DNA of 64,000 nt from SXIZ01 sp040079795 (GTDB lineage: Bacteria > Pseudomonadota > Gammaproteobacteria > Methylococcales > Methylomonadaceae): contig JBEBJQ010000001.1 in NCBI GenBank assembly GCA_040079795.1, positions 62,001 to 126,000 of the forward strand. Reading direction: 5' to 3'. The notes beneath the pieces are model-generated. The model was not told the origin of the DNA. It searched no databases and saw only the letters and a list, made by a program, of their open reading frames with translations. Shown here one piece after another: positions 1 through 8,721 of this stretch (position 1 is the first letter of the stretch; every line of letters starts with the position of its first letter). The position numbers and the translations under genes are program-made.

Positions 1-52
1 TTAATAAACCGTCTGCCAAAAGTTCCAAGCTCCGCAGTCTAAAACGCCCACA

Positions 53-619
53 TTACGCCTTCGGTAGGGTCACCCCGGTTTGTCCTTGATACTTACCGCC
101 GCGGTCTTTATAAGATGTTGCGCAAACCTCATCACCGCCAAAAAATAACATTTGGGCGACCCCTTCGTTGGCGTATATTTTTGCGGGGAGCGGGGTGGTA
201 TTGGAAAACTCCAGCGTCACATGCCCTTCCCACTCCGGTTCCAGCGGCGTGACATTGACAATAATGCCGCACCGCGCATAAGTGGATTTTCCCAAACAAA
301 CCGTCAATACATCGCGTGGAATCCTAAAAAACTCCACAGTTCTGGCTAATGCAAAAGAATTGGGCGGGATGATACAAACATTGGCTTTAATGTCTACAAA
401 GCTTTGCGCGTCGAAATTTTTAGGATCAACAATAACCGAATTGATGTTGGTAAACACTTTAAATTCGTCTGAACAACGGACATCGTAACCATAGCTTGAA
501 GTGCCGTAAGAAATAACCCGGCCTTCGGCAGTCTCCCTGACCTGCCCAGCTTCAAAAGGCTCAATCATTGCGTGCTGTTGCGCCATGCGGCGGATCCAAT
601 TGTCTGACTTAATGCTCAT
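53..619 (-). CDS. dcd: dCTP deaminase
   Basis: Cytosolic dCTP deaminase, which converts dCTP to dUTP plus ammonia and so feeds thymidylate synthesis. The 188-residue product has the expected family length. Seen in the sequence: SSYGYDVR near residue 42, the substrate loop LGKSTYARCG near residue 109, the Glu-containing TPLEPEWEGH segment and the C-terminal YQGQTGVTLPKA lid typical of homotrimeric Dcd. The ATG at 619 fits the conserved N-terminus. The upstream neighbour glf is divergent. The 52 bases between the stop codon and the left window edge hold no recognisable gene. Confidence 0.97.
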   Translation of the reverse strand: MSIKSDNWIRRMAQQHAMIEPFEAGQVRETAEGRVISYGTSSYGYDVRCSDEFKVFTNINSVIVDPKNFDAQSFVDIKANVCIIPPNSFALARTVEFFRIPRDVLTVCLGKSTYARCGIIVNVTPLEPEWEGHVTLEFSNTTPLPAKIYANEGVAQMLFFGGDEVCATSYKDRGGKYQGQTGVTLPKA

Positions 620-717
620 GGGGGATGCTGCTCCGGGATAGTAAAAATAGTGAATGCTGGCTTTGAAAAATATCGCTATAGCTCAGCTTATTATAATACC
701 TTATAGGCCGGATTCAG

Positions 718-746
718 TTCACCTGATCGAGTCGAAACGTTATAAT
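718..746 (+). promoter_or_regulatory. Probable sigma-70 promoter of glf
   Basis: TTCACC at 718-723 and a perfect TATAAT at 741-746 are separated by 17 bases. The expected start of transcription near 753 leaves a leader of about 30 bases before the glf ATG at 784. The element was identified by eye only; spacing and the -10 box are ideal and the -35 box matches 4 of 6 consensus positions. Confidence 0.6.
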
Positions 747-783
747 GCTGATCCATTTTCTTAAATTTTTAAAACACTAACTT

Positions 784-1941
784 ATGTTTGACTTTATCAT
801 CATTGGTGCCGGCTTTGCGGGCAGTGTCTTAGCAGAACGATTAGCCACGCGCCCAAAACGTATTTTAGTGATCGACAAACGTCGGCATATCGGCGGCAAT
901 TGTTATGATTGTTTTGATGAGCACGGCATACTTATTCATCAATACGGTCCGCATTTATTTCATACCGATAACAAAGCGGTGTTTGATTATCTTGGACAAT
1001 TTACCGAATGGCGTAATTATCAACATGAGGTCTTGGCCTTTATCGATGGTCAAAATGTCCCTGCGCCTTTTAACCTCAATGCGATTGCGCAATTATTTCC
1101 CCCTGCATTTGCCGAAACCTTGACGGCTAAATTAATGACCATTTACGGTTATGGCAAAAAAGTCCCGATTCTGGAATTACGCCAGCAGGATGATGCCGAT
1201 TTAAAATTTCTGGCTAATTTTATTTACGATAAATTATTCGTCAATTACACCGCCAAACAATGGGGGCTTAAACCGGAAGAAATTGCAGGAGAAGTGACCG
1301 CCCGTGTACCTGTGCATGTTTCTAGGGATAACCGTTATTTTCAGGATCGCTATCAAGCAGTCCCTAAATATGGCTATACCAAGATTTTTGAGCAGCTTCT
1401 GAAAGCTTCAAATATCAGCTTAATGCTCAATACCGACTTTAAATCGGTTATGGGTTTTGACGTTGAAACCGGGGCATTAACTTTGTTTGGCAGCCCTTTT
1501 AAAGGCGAATTAATCTATACCGGCATGATTGATGAGTTATTCGATTATCGTTTTGGCGAAATCCCTTACCGTTCATTGCATTTTGATTTTGAACATCACC
1601 CGGTGGAACGCTATCAAGCGGTTACCACGGTTAATTACCCGAATGATTATGATTACACCCGTATTACAGAGTTTAAGCATATTAATGGCCAAAAAAGTAC
1701 CGGAACGACCATTGTCAAAGAGTTTCCGCAAGATTTTGACCGGCACGATGCCAAAAAAGATATCCCTTATTATCCGATTTTTACCGACGCCAACGCCCAA
1801 AAATATACCCAATACCAACAGTATGCTGAACAGTTTAAGCATATAACTCTGGTAGGGCGTTTGGCTGAAAACCGCTATTACGATATGGACGATATGGTAG
1901 CGAGAGCGTTACAGGTGTTTAACGATAAACTAAATTGGTAA
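784..1941 (+). CDS. glf: UDP-galactopyranose mutase
   Basis: FAD-dependent mutase that interconverts UDP-galactopyranose and UDP-galactofuranose, the donor for galactofuranose in cell-surface glycans. The 385-residue protein has the usual length. It opens with the FAD-binding GAGFAGSVLAERLA dinucleotide fold (residues 8-21), followed by the family's HIGGNCYD and YGPHLFHT stretches (about residues 36-62), and ends with the conserved LVGRLAENRYYDMDD active-site region. The start lacks a clear Shine-Dalgarno sequence, but the ATG lies directly before the Rossmann fold, so no shorter start is plausible. It converges on the large membrane protein gene, 17 bases away, suggesting a shared surface-polysaccharide theme. 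Confidence 0.96.
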   Translation: MFDFIIIGAGFAGSVLAERLATRPKRILVIDKRRHIGGNCYDCFDEHGILIHQYGPHLFHTDNKAVFDYLGQFTEWRNYQHEVLAFIDGQNVPAPFNLNAIAQLFPPAFAETLTAKLMTIYGYGKKVPILELRQQDDADLKFLANFIYDKLFVNYTAKQWGLKPEEIAGEVTARVPVHVSRDNRYFQDRYQAVPKYGYTKIFEQLLKASNISLMLNTDFKSVMGFDVETGALTLFGSPFKGELIYTGMIDELFDYRFGEIPYRSLHFDFEHHPVERYQAVTTVNYPNDYDYTRITEFKHINGQKSTGTTIVKEFPQDFDRHDAKKDIPYYPIFTDANAQKYTQYQQYAEQFKHITLVGRLAENRYYDMDDMVARALQVFNDKLNW

Positions 1942-1958
1942 CCAACGCGTAAGTTGAG

Positions 1959-4900
1959 TTAACTGATCAGATATTTTAAGGCGATAAAGCGGAAGGAAAA
2001 TAACCCTAAGACAAACAGGATTAACGCACCGCTCAGTAACAAGGCTTTAACTTTATTACCCCATTGCGGCGTCATTTTATAGGCATAAACCATCAGCATG
2101 GGTATTAGCGGAAAGATATAGCGGCCTTGTGGTTGAAAGTCATACAGCCAGGAATATAAAAAACCCATCAGTAAATCGCCCCCAATAAAAATCACCGTTA
2201 TTGCTGTCAATGTCCCCGTTTTCATTCCCCCGCTGGCTATACCGGCAACGACCAAAACAATGGCAATTAGGCTGAACAAATAAGCAACACAAGTGTAATA
2301 CCATTCAGGTGAATATTCTGCGAATTCATTACCATACAAACCGGTAAAGCTTTTAAAGGTTAACACTTGCCACTCCCATCTGGGCGCAAATAAGGTTAAA
2401 GCATCAACGCCTTTTTGCTGTAAGCGTAATCCAAAATAGCCCTCATCTGTTACCGCAACCGAAGGTTTAAAATCCGTTGCCGCGATCGCTTCGGCATAGG
2501 CCAGTTTTTGCTCCTGTTTATTAAAGCCATTCAGGGAAATATCTGCGGCTTTTCTTACGCCATAGAAGGAGCCAGCCAATAACACTAAAACCAAACAACG
2601 GATTAAAAATAGTTTGGGTTGAGGGCTAATAAAAATGCCCTGCCAGATTAGTATCGTTACAAAATATAAAATAAAGATAATGTAATTGGTCAGTTCAATG
2701 CTTAATAAGCCCAATAAAAGCGTCGGCACTATAAGTTTTCGCCACGGGTTAGCGCTGGTTTTAGCATTTAAATACTGCTGTAAATAACTCCCTTCATTAG
2801 CGATTTGCCAACCTAACAAAATAGCCAACCATAAAGCAAAACCATCCCGGTTGGCATAGGAAAACAAATGCCATACCTGCGGTAAACATAATAAAGGGAT
2901 TAAAAATAACGCAAAACGCTTATGTCGGGTAGCAAACAGTAAATACAGTATTAATAAGCTATTAAACACCCGACAGGTAAAAACCGTATCTTCTGCAAAA
3001 TAGGTAATGGCGTTTTTTAGTTTACCCATGAGCAGGTAACTAATACCTAAATCATCTAAACGCGATACCCCCCAAGGGTATTGATAGGTATTGAGCGAGC
3101 GCTGGTCTCCAATTTTCGGGGGATACCAATACTGGGTATAATAATCAATCGAATCAATATGTGCCTTTTCATCTGGGTGCATGTCATAATCGGAGAGCCA
3201 GGCCATCTGCATAATCATTACGGTCACAACAAGCAAACAAATCCGCAGGGTAATAACCACACTGTCTTGTTGAAAAGTGGCGAATTTACGGTTAGCTATC
3301 TCTAAGCAAGTAAATACCCCACCTAATAACAGTATAAACTTTAAGTAGAAATTAATAGGGTAGTTACTTTTAAAAGCATCCGGCTCCACAATCAGTTCAA
3401 AAAATGTATCTTCATCTGTTGCTGTAAAGACTAAGTTATCTTGTTCAAATCCTAGCCGTCCAGTGGTCTCTTTATTGGTAGCTTTACTCTTGATTATCCG
3501 GTCTACGGCATAAAAATTATTTTGGGCATCCAGACTAATTGGCAAATAGCCGGCTTCATTGATTTCAATTTTTGAAATATCCGCCCTGCCTTGCTCATTA
3601 AGGGGTTCGATACGAATATTATGCACGTTATTTAAATTGGCAATGGCTAAGGTATAACGATGCTTGCCTTTTTGGGTATTAACGCTAGCCGAATGGCGCT
3701 CTTTATAGATTTCCGCTTCATCTGCCCAATATACTTTTAAGCTATTTTCAATACTGGAATCCATTTCAATATGAATAAGGGTATTTTGGTTATGGATTGC
3801 ATAGCCAATAAGGCCACAGAGTAATAAAAAACCGCCAAAATAAACAGCATGTTGACGCTTATAAAACACACATAATATTAAGAACGTTGAAAATACAATA
3901 AATACGTAAACCAAATTGAGTAAACTCAGCTTGACAACCGGGATTATACTGGCCGGATCGGCTATGTTAGCGTCACTATATTGCGTATTCTCACCCGCAG
4001 TGGTAATAACCAGTTTATGCGCCTGATCATCTATGAAGCAGGCATAATGCGCTAAAAAAATCCATTGCAAAAGCATCACAGCAATAATAATGCCGCCAAT
4101 TTTTAAACTGATGGTGTTAATGTTGTGGGCGGATTTTGGATAGCGTTTTTTTAAAAAGCTTCCGTATAAATTAATTGCAGCCAGTAAGTATAAAAATCCC
4201 AGATAAAAATTGATGGCGTTAATTGGTTTAAAGGTGTCTTTATTTAAATGAATTTCAAAAAACGCGTCGGCATTATCTGCATTAAACGTTAAGCTATTAT
4301 CGATAATTTTAAGGCTGCGATTGTGTAAAAAATCGCTTGCGTAAAAGTGATTGTCGGCATTTAAATCAATGGGAACGTAGCCCAGTTCGGACAGGGTTAT
4401 GGTTTTAATTAAAACTTGTCCTGGCGTGGCAAGCGGATCAATCCTGATATTGTAGATGTCATTTAAACTGTCTAAATTCAACCTGAGTAGATTTTTCCCT
4501 GAACGGGTATTAATACGGGCGGATTTATTTTCTTGATATGCTGCAAATTTACTTGCCCAATAAACGACTAACTCACTGTTGATCGGCGATTGCAACTCCA
4601 AGGTAATGGTTGAATGTTGGGTTTTTAACTGGGTGTTATAAAAAAGCGCCATTAAGACTACAAAATAAAGCAAATAGGCTTGTGCGGAGCTGTAAAAAAA
4701 ACCGATGATAAAGCCTAAGCCAATCGCTAAAAAAATAACGTTTATATTAAATAATTTAAAATAGATTGCTTGCTCAACAGGTAAAAATAATTGCGCCAGC
4801 ATAATAACCAGTACAAATAGACTAACCCGGAAATTAATTATTTTAATGGGACTATAAAGCGCCGGATAGCTGAGCTTGACCCAATAAAAAATCAGGGTCA

Positions 4901-6002
4901 TAAAGGTTAATAATGCCAGTAAACAATAATATAGACCAATTGTATGGGTTACATTGGCATTCAGTCCTATTTCAAAAAAAGCATCATCGGTATCTGCGCT
5001 AAATTCTAAAGCTTCACTTGTTAGTATTAGATTTTTATTTTTAGAGAAATCTATGGCATAAAACTGATTTTCGGCGTTTAAGACAATCGGGTCATAGCCT
5101 AATGCCAAAATTTCAATTTTATTAATTAACACTTTGCCTGTTGTTGCCAGGGGATCAACACGCACGCGTTGAATAGCCTTTAGATTTCCTAACCCTAATC
5201 GATAGGAGTGGGTATCCGCTTGTGTTTCTACTTGTCTGGCGCGTTGTTCGGTATAGCCTTGTTGCTGGTCAGACCAGTAAACCTTTAGGGTATTATTGAC
5301 AGGCGACTGCATGTTAATTTTTATCACTGCCTCATTGGCAGTCAACGGGCTAAAACAAATAATACCGATGATAACCGCTAACCCTAAGCCCAATGGAAGC
5401 AATACTTCATAAGTAAATCCCAGGGTAATAAGCAGCGCTGCCAGAATGGCTAAATAAGGGCTGCTAAACTGGTCAATCAAAAAGGAGTTTTTGGTATTGC
5501 TTTGGGCATGAATCACCTCAAATTCAAATTGTGCATGATTGTTTAATGTACGCATGTTTAATTGGTTATGCGTAACCTTAAAATCACTGAGGTATGGATT
5601 CGGCTTAAAGCCTTGAAAGTGTTTATCGGTATCATAAACAACCGGATCATAGCCTAGCGTTCGGATAACCATATTTTTAACGCTAATGGCAGCTGGCGTG
5701 TCGATAGGGTTGAGGGTGATTTTATTAACTTCAGCTAAATCCCATAGCATGAAAAAATAAGCTTGATGACCACTGTTAACGCGTATTTTTTTTGATTTGA
5801 ATTCAGAATAAGTGCCGCCCTTACTCTGCCATTGAATTTTCATTGTGCCGGTTGTGGACGCGTCCATTTCCAGACTGACTATGGTTAAGCTACGTGCCAG
5901 CTGCACCAGAACTAACAAGGTGAGGATAATTAAACTGCCATAGGTCGCCAGGGAAGTGCTCCTGGACAGTGGGCGGGAAAATGCTTTAAGCATAAAACGC
6001 AT
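1959..6002 (-). CDS. Giant membrane protein with four extracytoplasmic repeats and a GT-C-like C-terminal domain
   Basis: I cannot name this 1347-residue protein. After an N-terminal membrane helix it carries four related repeats of about 110-130 residues, beginning near residues 40, 224, 462 and 742. Each contains a core like YW or QW, an R-V/I-x-P-L or N-P-I step and an LGY-x-P-I/V turn, and the later copies end in a DAFFEI-type strand. Membrane helices separate the repeats. The C-terminal part (about residue 900 on) has roughly ten helices and an HPDEKAH motif (H942-P-D944-E945) just after a helix, where GT-C glycosyltransferases of the ArnT/PMT type carry their catalytic acidic residues. 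It overlaps wecE by 17 bases, so the two are probably cotranscribed and this protein probably acts in surface glycan assembly. The catalytic role is inference. Confidence 0.6.
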   Translation of the reverse strand: MRFMLKAFSRPLSRSTSLATYGSLIILTLLVLVQLARSLTIVSLEMDASTTGTMKIQWQSKGGTYSEFKSKKIRVNSGHQAYFFMLWDLAEVNKITLNPIDTPAAISVKNMVIRTLGYDPVVYDTDKHFQGFKPNPYLSDFKVTHNQLNMRTLNNHAQFEFEVIHAQSNTKNSFLIDQFSSPYLAILAALLITLGFTYEVLLPLGLGLAVIIGIICFSPLTANEAVIKINMQSPVNNTLKVYWSDQQQGYTEQRARQVETQADTHSYRLGLGNLKAIQRVRVDPLATTGKVLINKIEILALGYDPIVLNAENQFYAIDFSKNKNLILTSEALEFSADTDDAFFEIGLNANVTHTIGLYYCLLALLTFMTLIFYWVKLSYPALYSPIKIINFRVSLFVLVIMLAQLFLPVEQAIYFKLFNINVIFLAIGLGFIIGFFYSSAQAYLLYFVVLMALFYNTQLKTQHSTITLELQSPINSELVVYWASKFAAYQENKSARINTRSGKNLLRLNLDSLNDIYNIRIDPLATPGQVLIKTITLSELGYVPIDLNADNHFYASDFLHNRSLKIIDNSLTFNADNADAFFEIHLNKDTFKPINAINFYLGFLYLLAAINLYGSFLKKRYPKSAHNINTISLKIGGIIIAVMLLQWIFLAHYACFIDDQAHKLVITTAGENTQYSDANIADPASIIPVVKLSLLNLVYVFIVFSTFLILCVFYKRQHAVYFGGFLLLCGLIGYAIHNQNTLIHIEMDSSIENSLKVYWADEAEIYKERHSASVNTQKGKHRYTLAIANLNNVHNIRIEPLNEQGRADISKIEINEAGYLPISLDAQNNFYAVDRIIKSKATNKETTGRLGFEQDNLVFTATDEDTFFELIVEPDAFKSNYPINFYLKFILLLGGVFTCLEIANRKFATFQQDSVVITLRICLLVVTVMIMQMAWLSDYDMHPDEKAHIDSIDYYTQYWYPPKIGDQRSLNTYQYPWGVSRLDDLGISYLLMGKLKNAITYFAEDTVFTCRVFNSLLILYLLFATRHKRFALFLIPLLCLPQVWHLFSYANRDGFALWLAILLGWQIANEGSYLQQYLNAKTSANPWRKLIVPTLLLGLLSIELTNYIIFILYFVTILIWQGIFISPQPKLFLIRCLVLVLLAGSFYGVRKAADISLNGFNKQEQKLAYAEAIAATDFKPSVAVTDEGYFGLRLQQKGVDALTLFAPRWEWQVLTFKSFTGLYGNEFAEYSPEWYYTCVAYLFSLIAIVLVVAGIASGGMKTGTLTAITVIFIGGDLLMGFLYSWLYDFQPQGRYIFPLIPMLMVYAYKMTPQWGNKVKALLLSGALILFVLGLFSFRFIALKYLIS

Positions 6003-7113
6003 TGATTACTGCAATGATATGCTCAAGGCTGGCAGTATCCAGGTGGTAATACAACGGTAAACGTACAATGCGTTCGCTTTCTGTGCTGGTGTAGCGGTCT
6101 TCGCCAGCAAACCGGCCATGCTTCAAACCCATAACCGAGCTGTGTAAGGGTACATAATGAAATACTGCTTGCACTTCATGCGCTAGCAAATGGCTGATGA
6201 GTTGTTCGCGTTGCTCAAGGGTATCGGTTTTAATATAAAACAAATGCGCGTTATGCTGGCAATCCTTTGGAATCACCGGTAGCGCCAGTAAACCCTGGCT
6301 CGCTAAGGGGCTCAGATGGTTATAGTAATAGTGCCAGGAGGTTAAACGATCCGCTTCAATCTGTTCAGCCAATTCCAAATGTGCATATAAAAAGGCAGCC
6401 TGTAATTCACTGGGCAGAAAGCTGGAGCCTATGTCCAGCCAGGTATATTTATTGGTTTCGCCTCTAAAAAATTGACTGCGGTTCGTCCCCTTTTCGCGGA
6501 TAATTTCGGCACGTAGCCTATGTTCATCGCGGTTAATAATAATAGCGCCGCCTTCGCCACAACTGTAATTTTTAGTTTCATGAAAGCTAAAACAACCAAA
6601 ATGTCCAATCGTCCCTAATGCGCGGCCTTTGTAATAAGCAAATACCCCATGTGCCGCATCCTCAATCACCCATAGTTTATGGCGGATGGCGATGTCCATG
6701 ATAGTATCCATTTCACAGGCAATACCGGCATAATGCACGGGGACAATCGCCCGGGTTTTGGGTGTAATCGCCTGTTCAATCAAGGTTTCATCAATATTTA
6801 AGGTATCCGGGCGAATATCCACAAAAACGATGCGCGCGCCCCGTAATACAAACGCGTTGGCTGTTGAAACAAAAGTATAGCTGGGCATAATCACTTCATC
6901 GCCCGGTTCAATATTGGCTAATAGTGCCGCCATTTCCAAAGCATCTGTCCCTGAAGAAGTTAATAAGACTTTTTTTGCCTGAAGTTTTTGTTCCAATAGC
7001 TGATGGCAGCGGAGCGAAAACTCCCCATCGCCGGATATTTTTTCACTGCTAATAACTTCTTGCAAGTATTTGAGTTCATTACCCGTAATCGCTGGCTTAT
7101 TGAAATGGATCAT
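5986..7113 (-). CDS. wecE: dTDP-4-amino-4,6-dideoxygalactose transaminase
   Basis: PLP-dependent DegT/DnrJ/EryC1-family sugar aminotransferase. The protein closely follows the E. coli WecE pattern throughout its 375 residues: GDEVIMPSYTFVSTANAFVL near residue 71, EDAAHGV at 151, the PLP lysine K181 in SFHETKN, and REKGTNRSQFFRG further on. WecE makes dTDP-fucosamine from dTDP-4-keto-6-deoxyglucose. Here no rmlAB or wec cluster lies in the window, so the destination is probably a locally different surface glycan. The gene overlaps the following GT-C-like membrane protein gene by 17 bases, indicating translational coupling. Confidence 0.92.
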   Translation of the reverse strand: MIHFNKPAITGNELKYLQEVISSEKISGDGEFSLRCHQLLEQKLQAKKVLLTSSGTDALEMAALLANIEPGDEVIMPSYTFVSTANAFVLRGARIVFVDIRPDTLNIDETLIEQAITPKTRAIVPVHYAGIACEMDTIMDIAIRHKLWVIEDAAHGVFAYYKGRALGTIGHFGCFSFHETKNYSCGEGGAIIINRDEHRLRAEIIREKGTNRSQFFRGETNKYTWLDIGSSFLPSELQAAFLYAHLELAEQIEADRLTSWHYYYNHLSPLASQGLLALPVIPKDCQHNAHLFYIKTDTLEQREQLISHLLAHEVQAVFHYVPLHSSVMGLKHGRFAGEDRYTSTESERIVRLPLYYHLDTASLEHIIAVINAFYA

Positions 7114-7162
7114 CTGTTAAACCCTGCTACTACCCAAGTTAATACCCCAATCATGTTGTTTT

Positions 7163-8005
7163 TCATCTCTCTCCCTGCTCATCCGCAGTTTTGATTGCCC
7201 ATGCAATATCCAGGGCCTGCCTGTTTTCCGGCACATCATGCACCCTAAAAATTTTTACCCCTGCCATCACGCCTAATGCGGTCGTAACTGCCGTTGCCGT
7301 CACTAGGTCGGCTGGCGAATTGACTGAACAAATTGTACCCATAAAGCGTTTACGGCTGGTGCCCAATAACACCGGATAACCACTGTCCACAAACTGCTGC
7401 AAATGCGCCAGCAATTGCAAATTATCCACTTTCCGCTTGCCAAAACCAATGCCCGGATCAATGACGATATTATGCGCTTTAATCCCAGCGTGCAGTGCCG
7501 CTGTAACGCGTTTTTGCAGATGTTCCATCACTTCTGCAACCACATCAACATAGACCGGATTTTCTTGCATGGTTTTAGGTGAGCCCTGCATGTGCATCAG
7601 AATAATCGGTACATCACGGGTTGCTGCCAAACTAAACATCTGGGTATCGTGTAAGCCTGCGCTAATATCGTTGATCATATTAGCACCCGCATTTAATGCA
7701 GCTTTAGCAACAGCATGTAAAGTGGTATCAATACTGATTAGCGCTTCCTGCCCAAGTTGCTGGCGGATTGCGGTAATTACCGGTACCACCCGTTCAATTT
7801 GTATATCTGCTGATACAGGATCGGAACCCGGACGGGTCGATTCCCCGCCTACATCCAGAATATCCGCACCGGCTTCCATCATCTGTTTGGCTTGCATTAC
7901 TGCATTGGGTAAATCAATAAACTGACCGCCATCCGAAAAACTATCCGGGGTAACATTTAAAATACCCATTAATAAGGGCTTGGTGATGGTATTAAACATG
8001 GGCAA
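7163..8005 (-). CDS. folP: Dihydropteroate synthase
   Basis: Condenses p-aminobenzoate with dihydropterin pyrophosphate in folate synthesis. The 280-residue TIM-barrel protein shows MGILNVTPDSFSDGG near residue 13, DVGGESTRPGS near residue 51 (pABA and pterin loops), NDISAG, and DPGIGFGKR near residue 183 (pterin binding). The start could also be M3 of the protein. It sits 49 bases upstream of wecE on the same strand and is divergent from a second, archaeal-type dihydropteroate-synthase-like gene at 8718-10106, so folate and methanopterin enzymes are side by side. Confidence 0.96.
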   Translation of the reverse strand: MPMFNTITKPLLMGILNVTPDSFSDGGQFIDLPNAVMQAKQMMEAGADILDVGGESTRPGSDPVSADIQIERVVPVITAIRQQLGQEALISIDTTLHAVAKAALNAGANMINDISAGLHDTQMFSLAATRDVPIILMHMQGSPKTMQENPVYVDVVAEVMEHLQKRVTAALHAGIKAHNIVIDPGIGFGKRKVDNLQLLAHLQQFVDSGYPVLLGTSRKRFMGTICSVNSPADLVTATAVTTALGVMAGVKIFRVHDVPENRQALDIAWAIKTADEQGER

Positions 8006-8187
8006 AAAGCACTGTACTCATAAAATTGATGAATTGGTATTTATGGTTCTCAAATTCCGATATCGAAGTGATGTAATGCGAGAAGGTTTTTTGTATTCTT
8101 AGTACCCTTCGAGGTATAGAATTCCATAAACATGGCGGTGTAGAGTATAGGTATAATACCCGATCTTAATTCAGGCAGACACCCTAA

Positions 8188-8721
8188 ATGAATAAACCCC
8201 GCCTAGCTTGGGCCATTACCGGTTCCGGGCATTATATTGAAGAATGTCTGGCGTTTTTAATGACGCTGGATTGTGTGGATGTTTATATCAGCCAAGCCGG
8301 GGAAGAAGTGTTGAAAATGTATGGCATTAAATTGGATGATGTGCGCTCCAAAATGCCGGTTTACCGGGATAAAGCCGCTTCAGCGCCGCCGGTTGGTTTG
8401 TTTTATAAAAATGTTTACCATACTTTTGTAATGGCACCAACCACCTCCAACACCATTGCCAAATGTGTGCTGGGCATTGCCGATACCTTAGTCACCAATC
8501 TGTATTCACAAGCGGGTAAGTGCCGAATTCCCAGTATTGTCTACCCTTGTGACATCGCCCCGGAAATGGAAACCACTGCACCGGGCGGTAAAGTTATGGT
8601 TTATCCACGACCAATCGACCTGGAAGGCACCGCTAAAATCCGTACTTTTGAATACACCCAAGTGGTTGAGAGTGTTGAAGAACTGATTAGTGCTGTGCAA
8701 AAACGCTTAAGTCAGGTATGA
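8188..8721 (+). CDS. DmrB-like flavoprotein, probable dihydromethanopterin reductase
   Basis: The 177-residue protein has the flavoprotein (PF02441-type) fold: an N-terminal AWAITGSGHYIEE FMN loop, and APTTSNTIAKCVLGIADTL near residue 91 lining the flavin. Methylotrophs that use tetrahydromethanopterin encode such an archaeal-type DmrB protein for the final reduction of dihydromethanopterin. The stop codon overlaps the start of the next gene (ATGA), a methanopterin-biosynthesis protein, which supports the assignment. A related archaeoflavoprotein with another electron-transfer role is the main alternative. Confidence 0.8.
   Translation: MNKPRLAWAITGSGHYIEECLAFLMTLDCVDVYISQAGEEVLKMYGIKLDDVRSKMPVYRDKAASAPPVGLFYKNVYHTFVMAPTTSNTIAKCVLGIADTLVTNLYSQAGKCRIPSIVYPCDIAPEMETTAPGGKVMVYPRPIDLEGTAKIRTFEYTQVVESVEELISAVQKRLSQV

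Noticed and set aside
1573..1842. Open frames opposite glf (and others opposite groEL, pqqC, multicopper oxidase)
   Set aside because: They are antisense or shifted readings of genes with clear family motifs, with no independent start signals.
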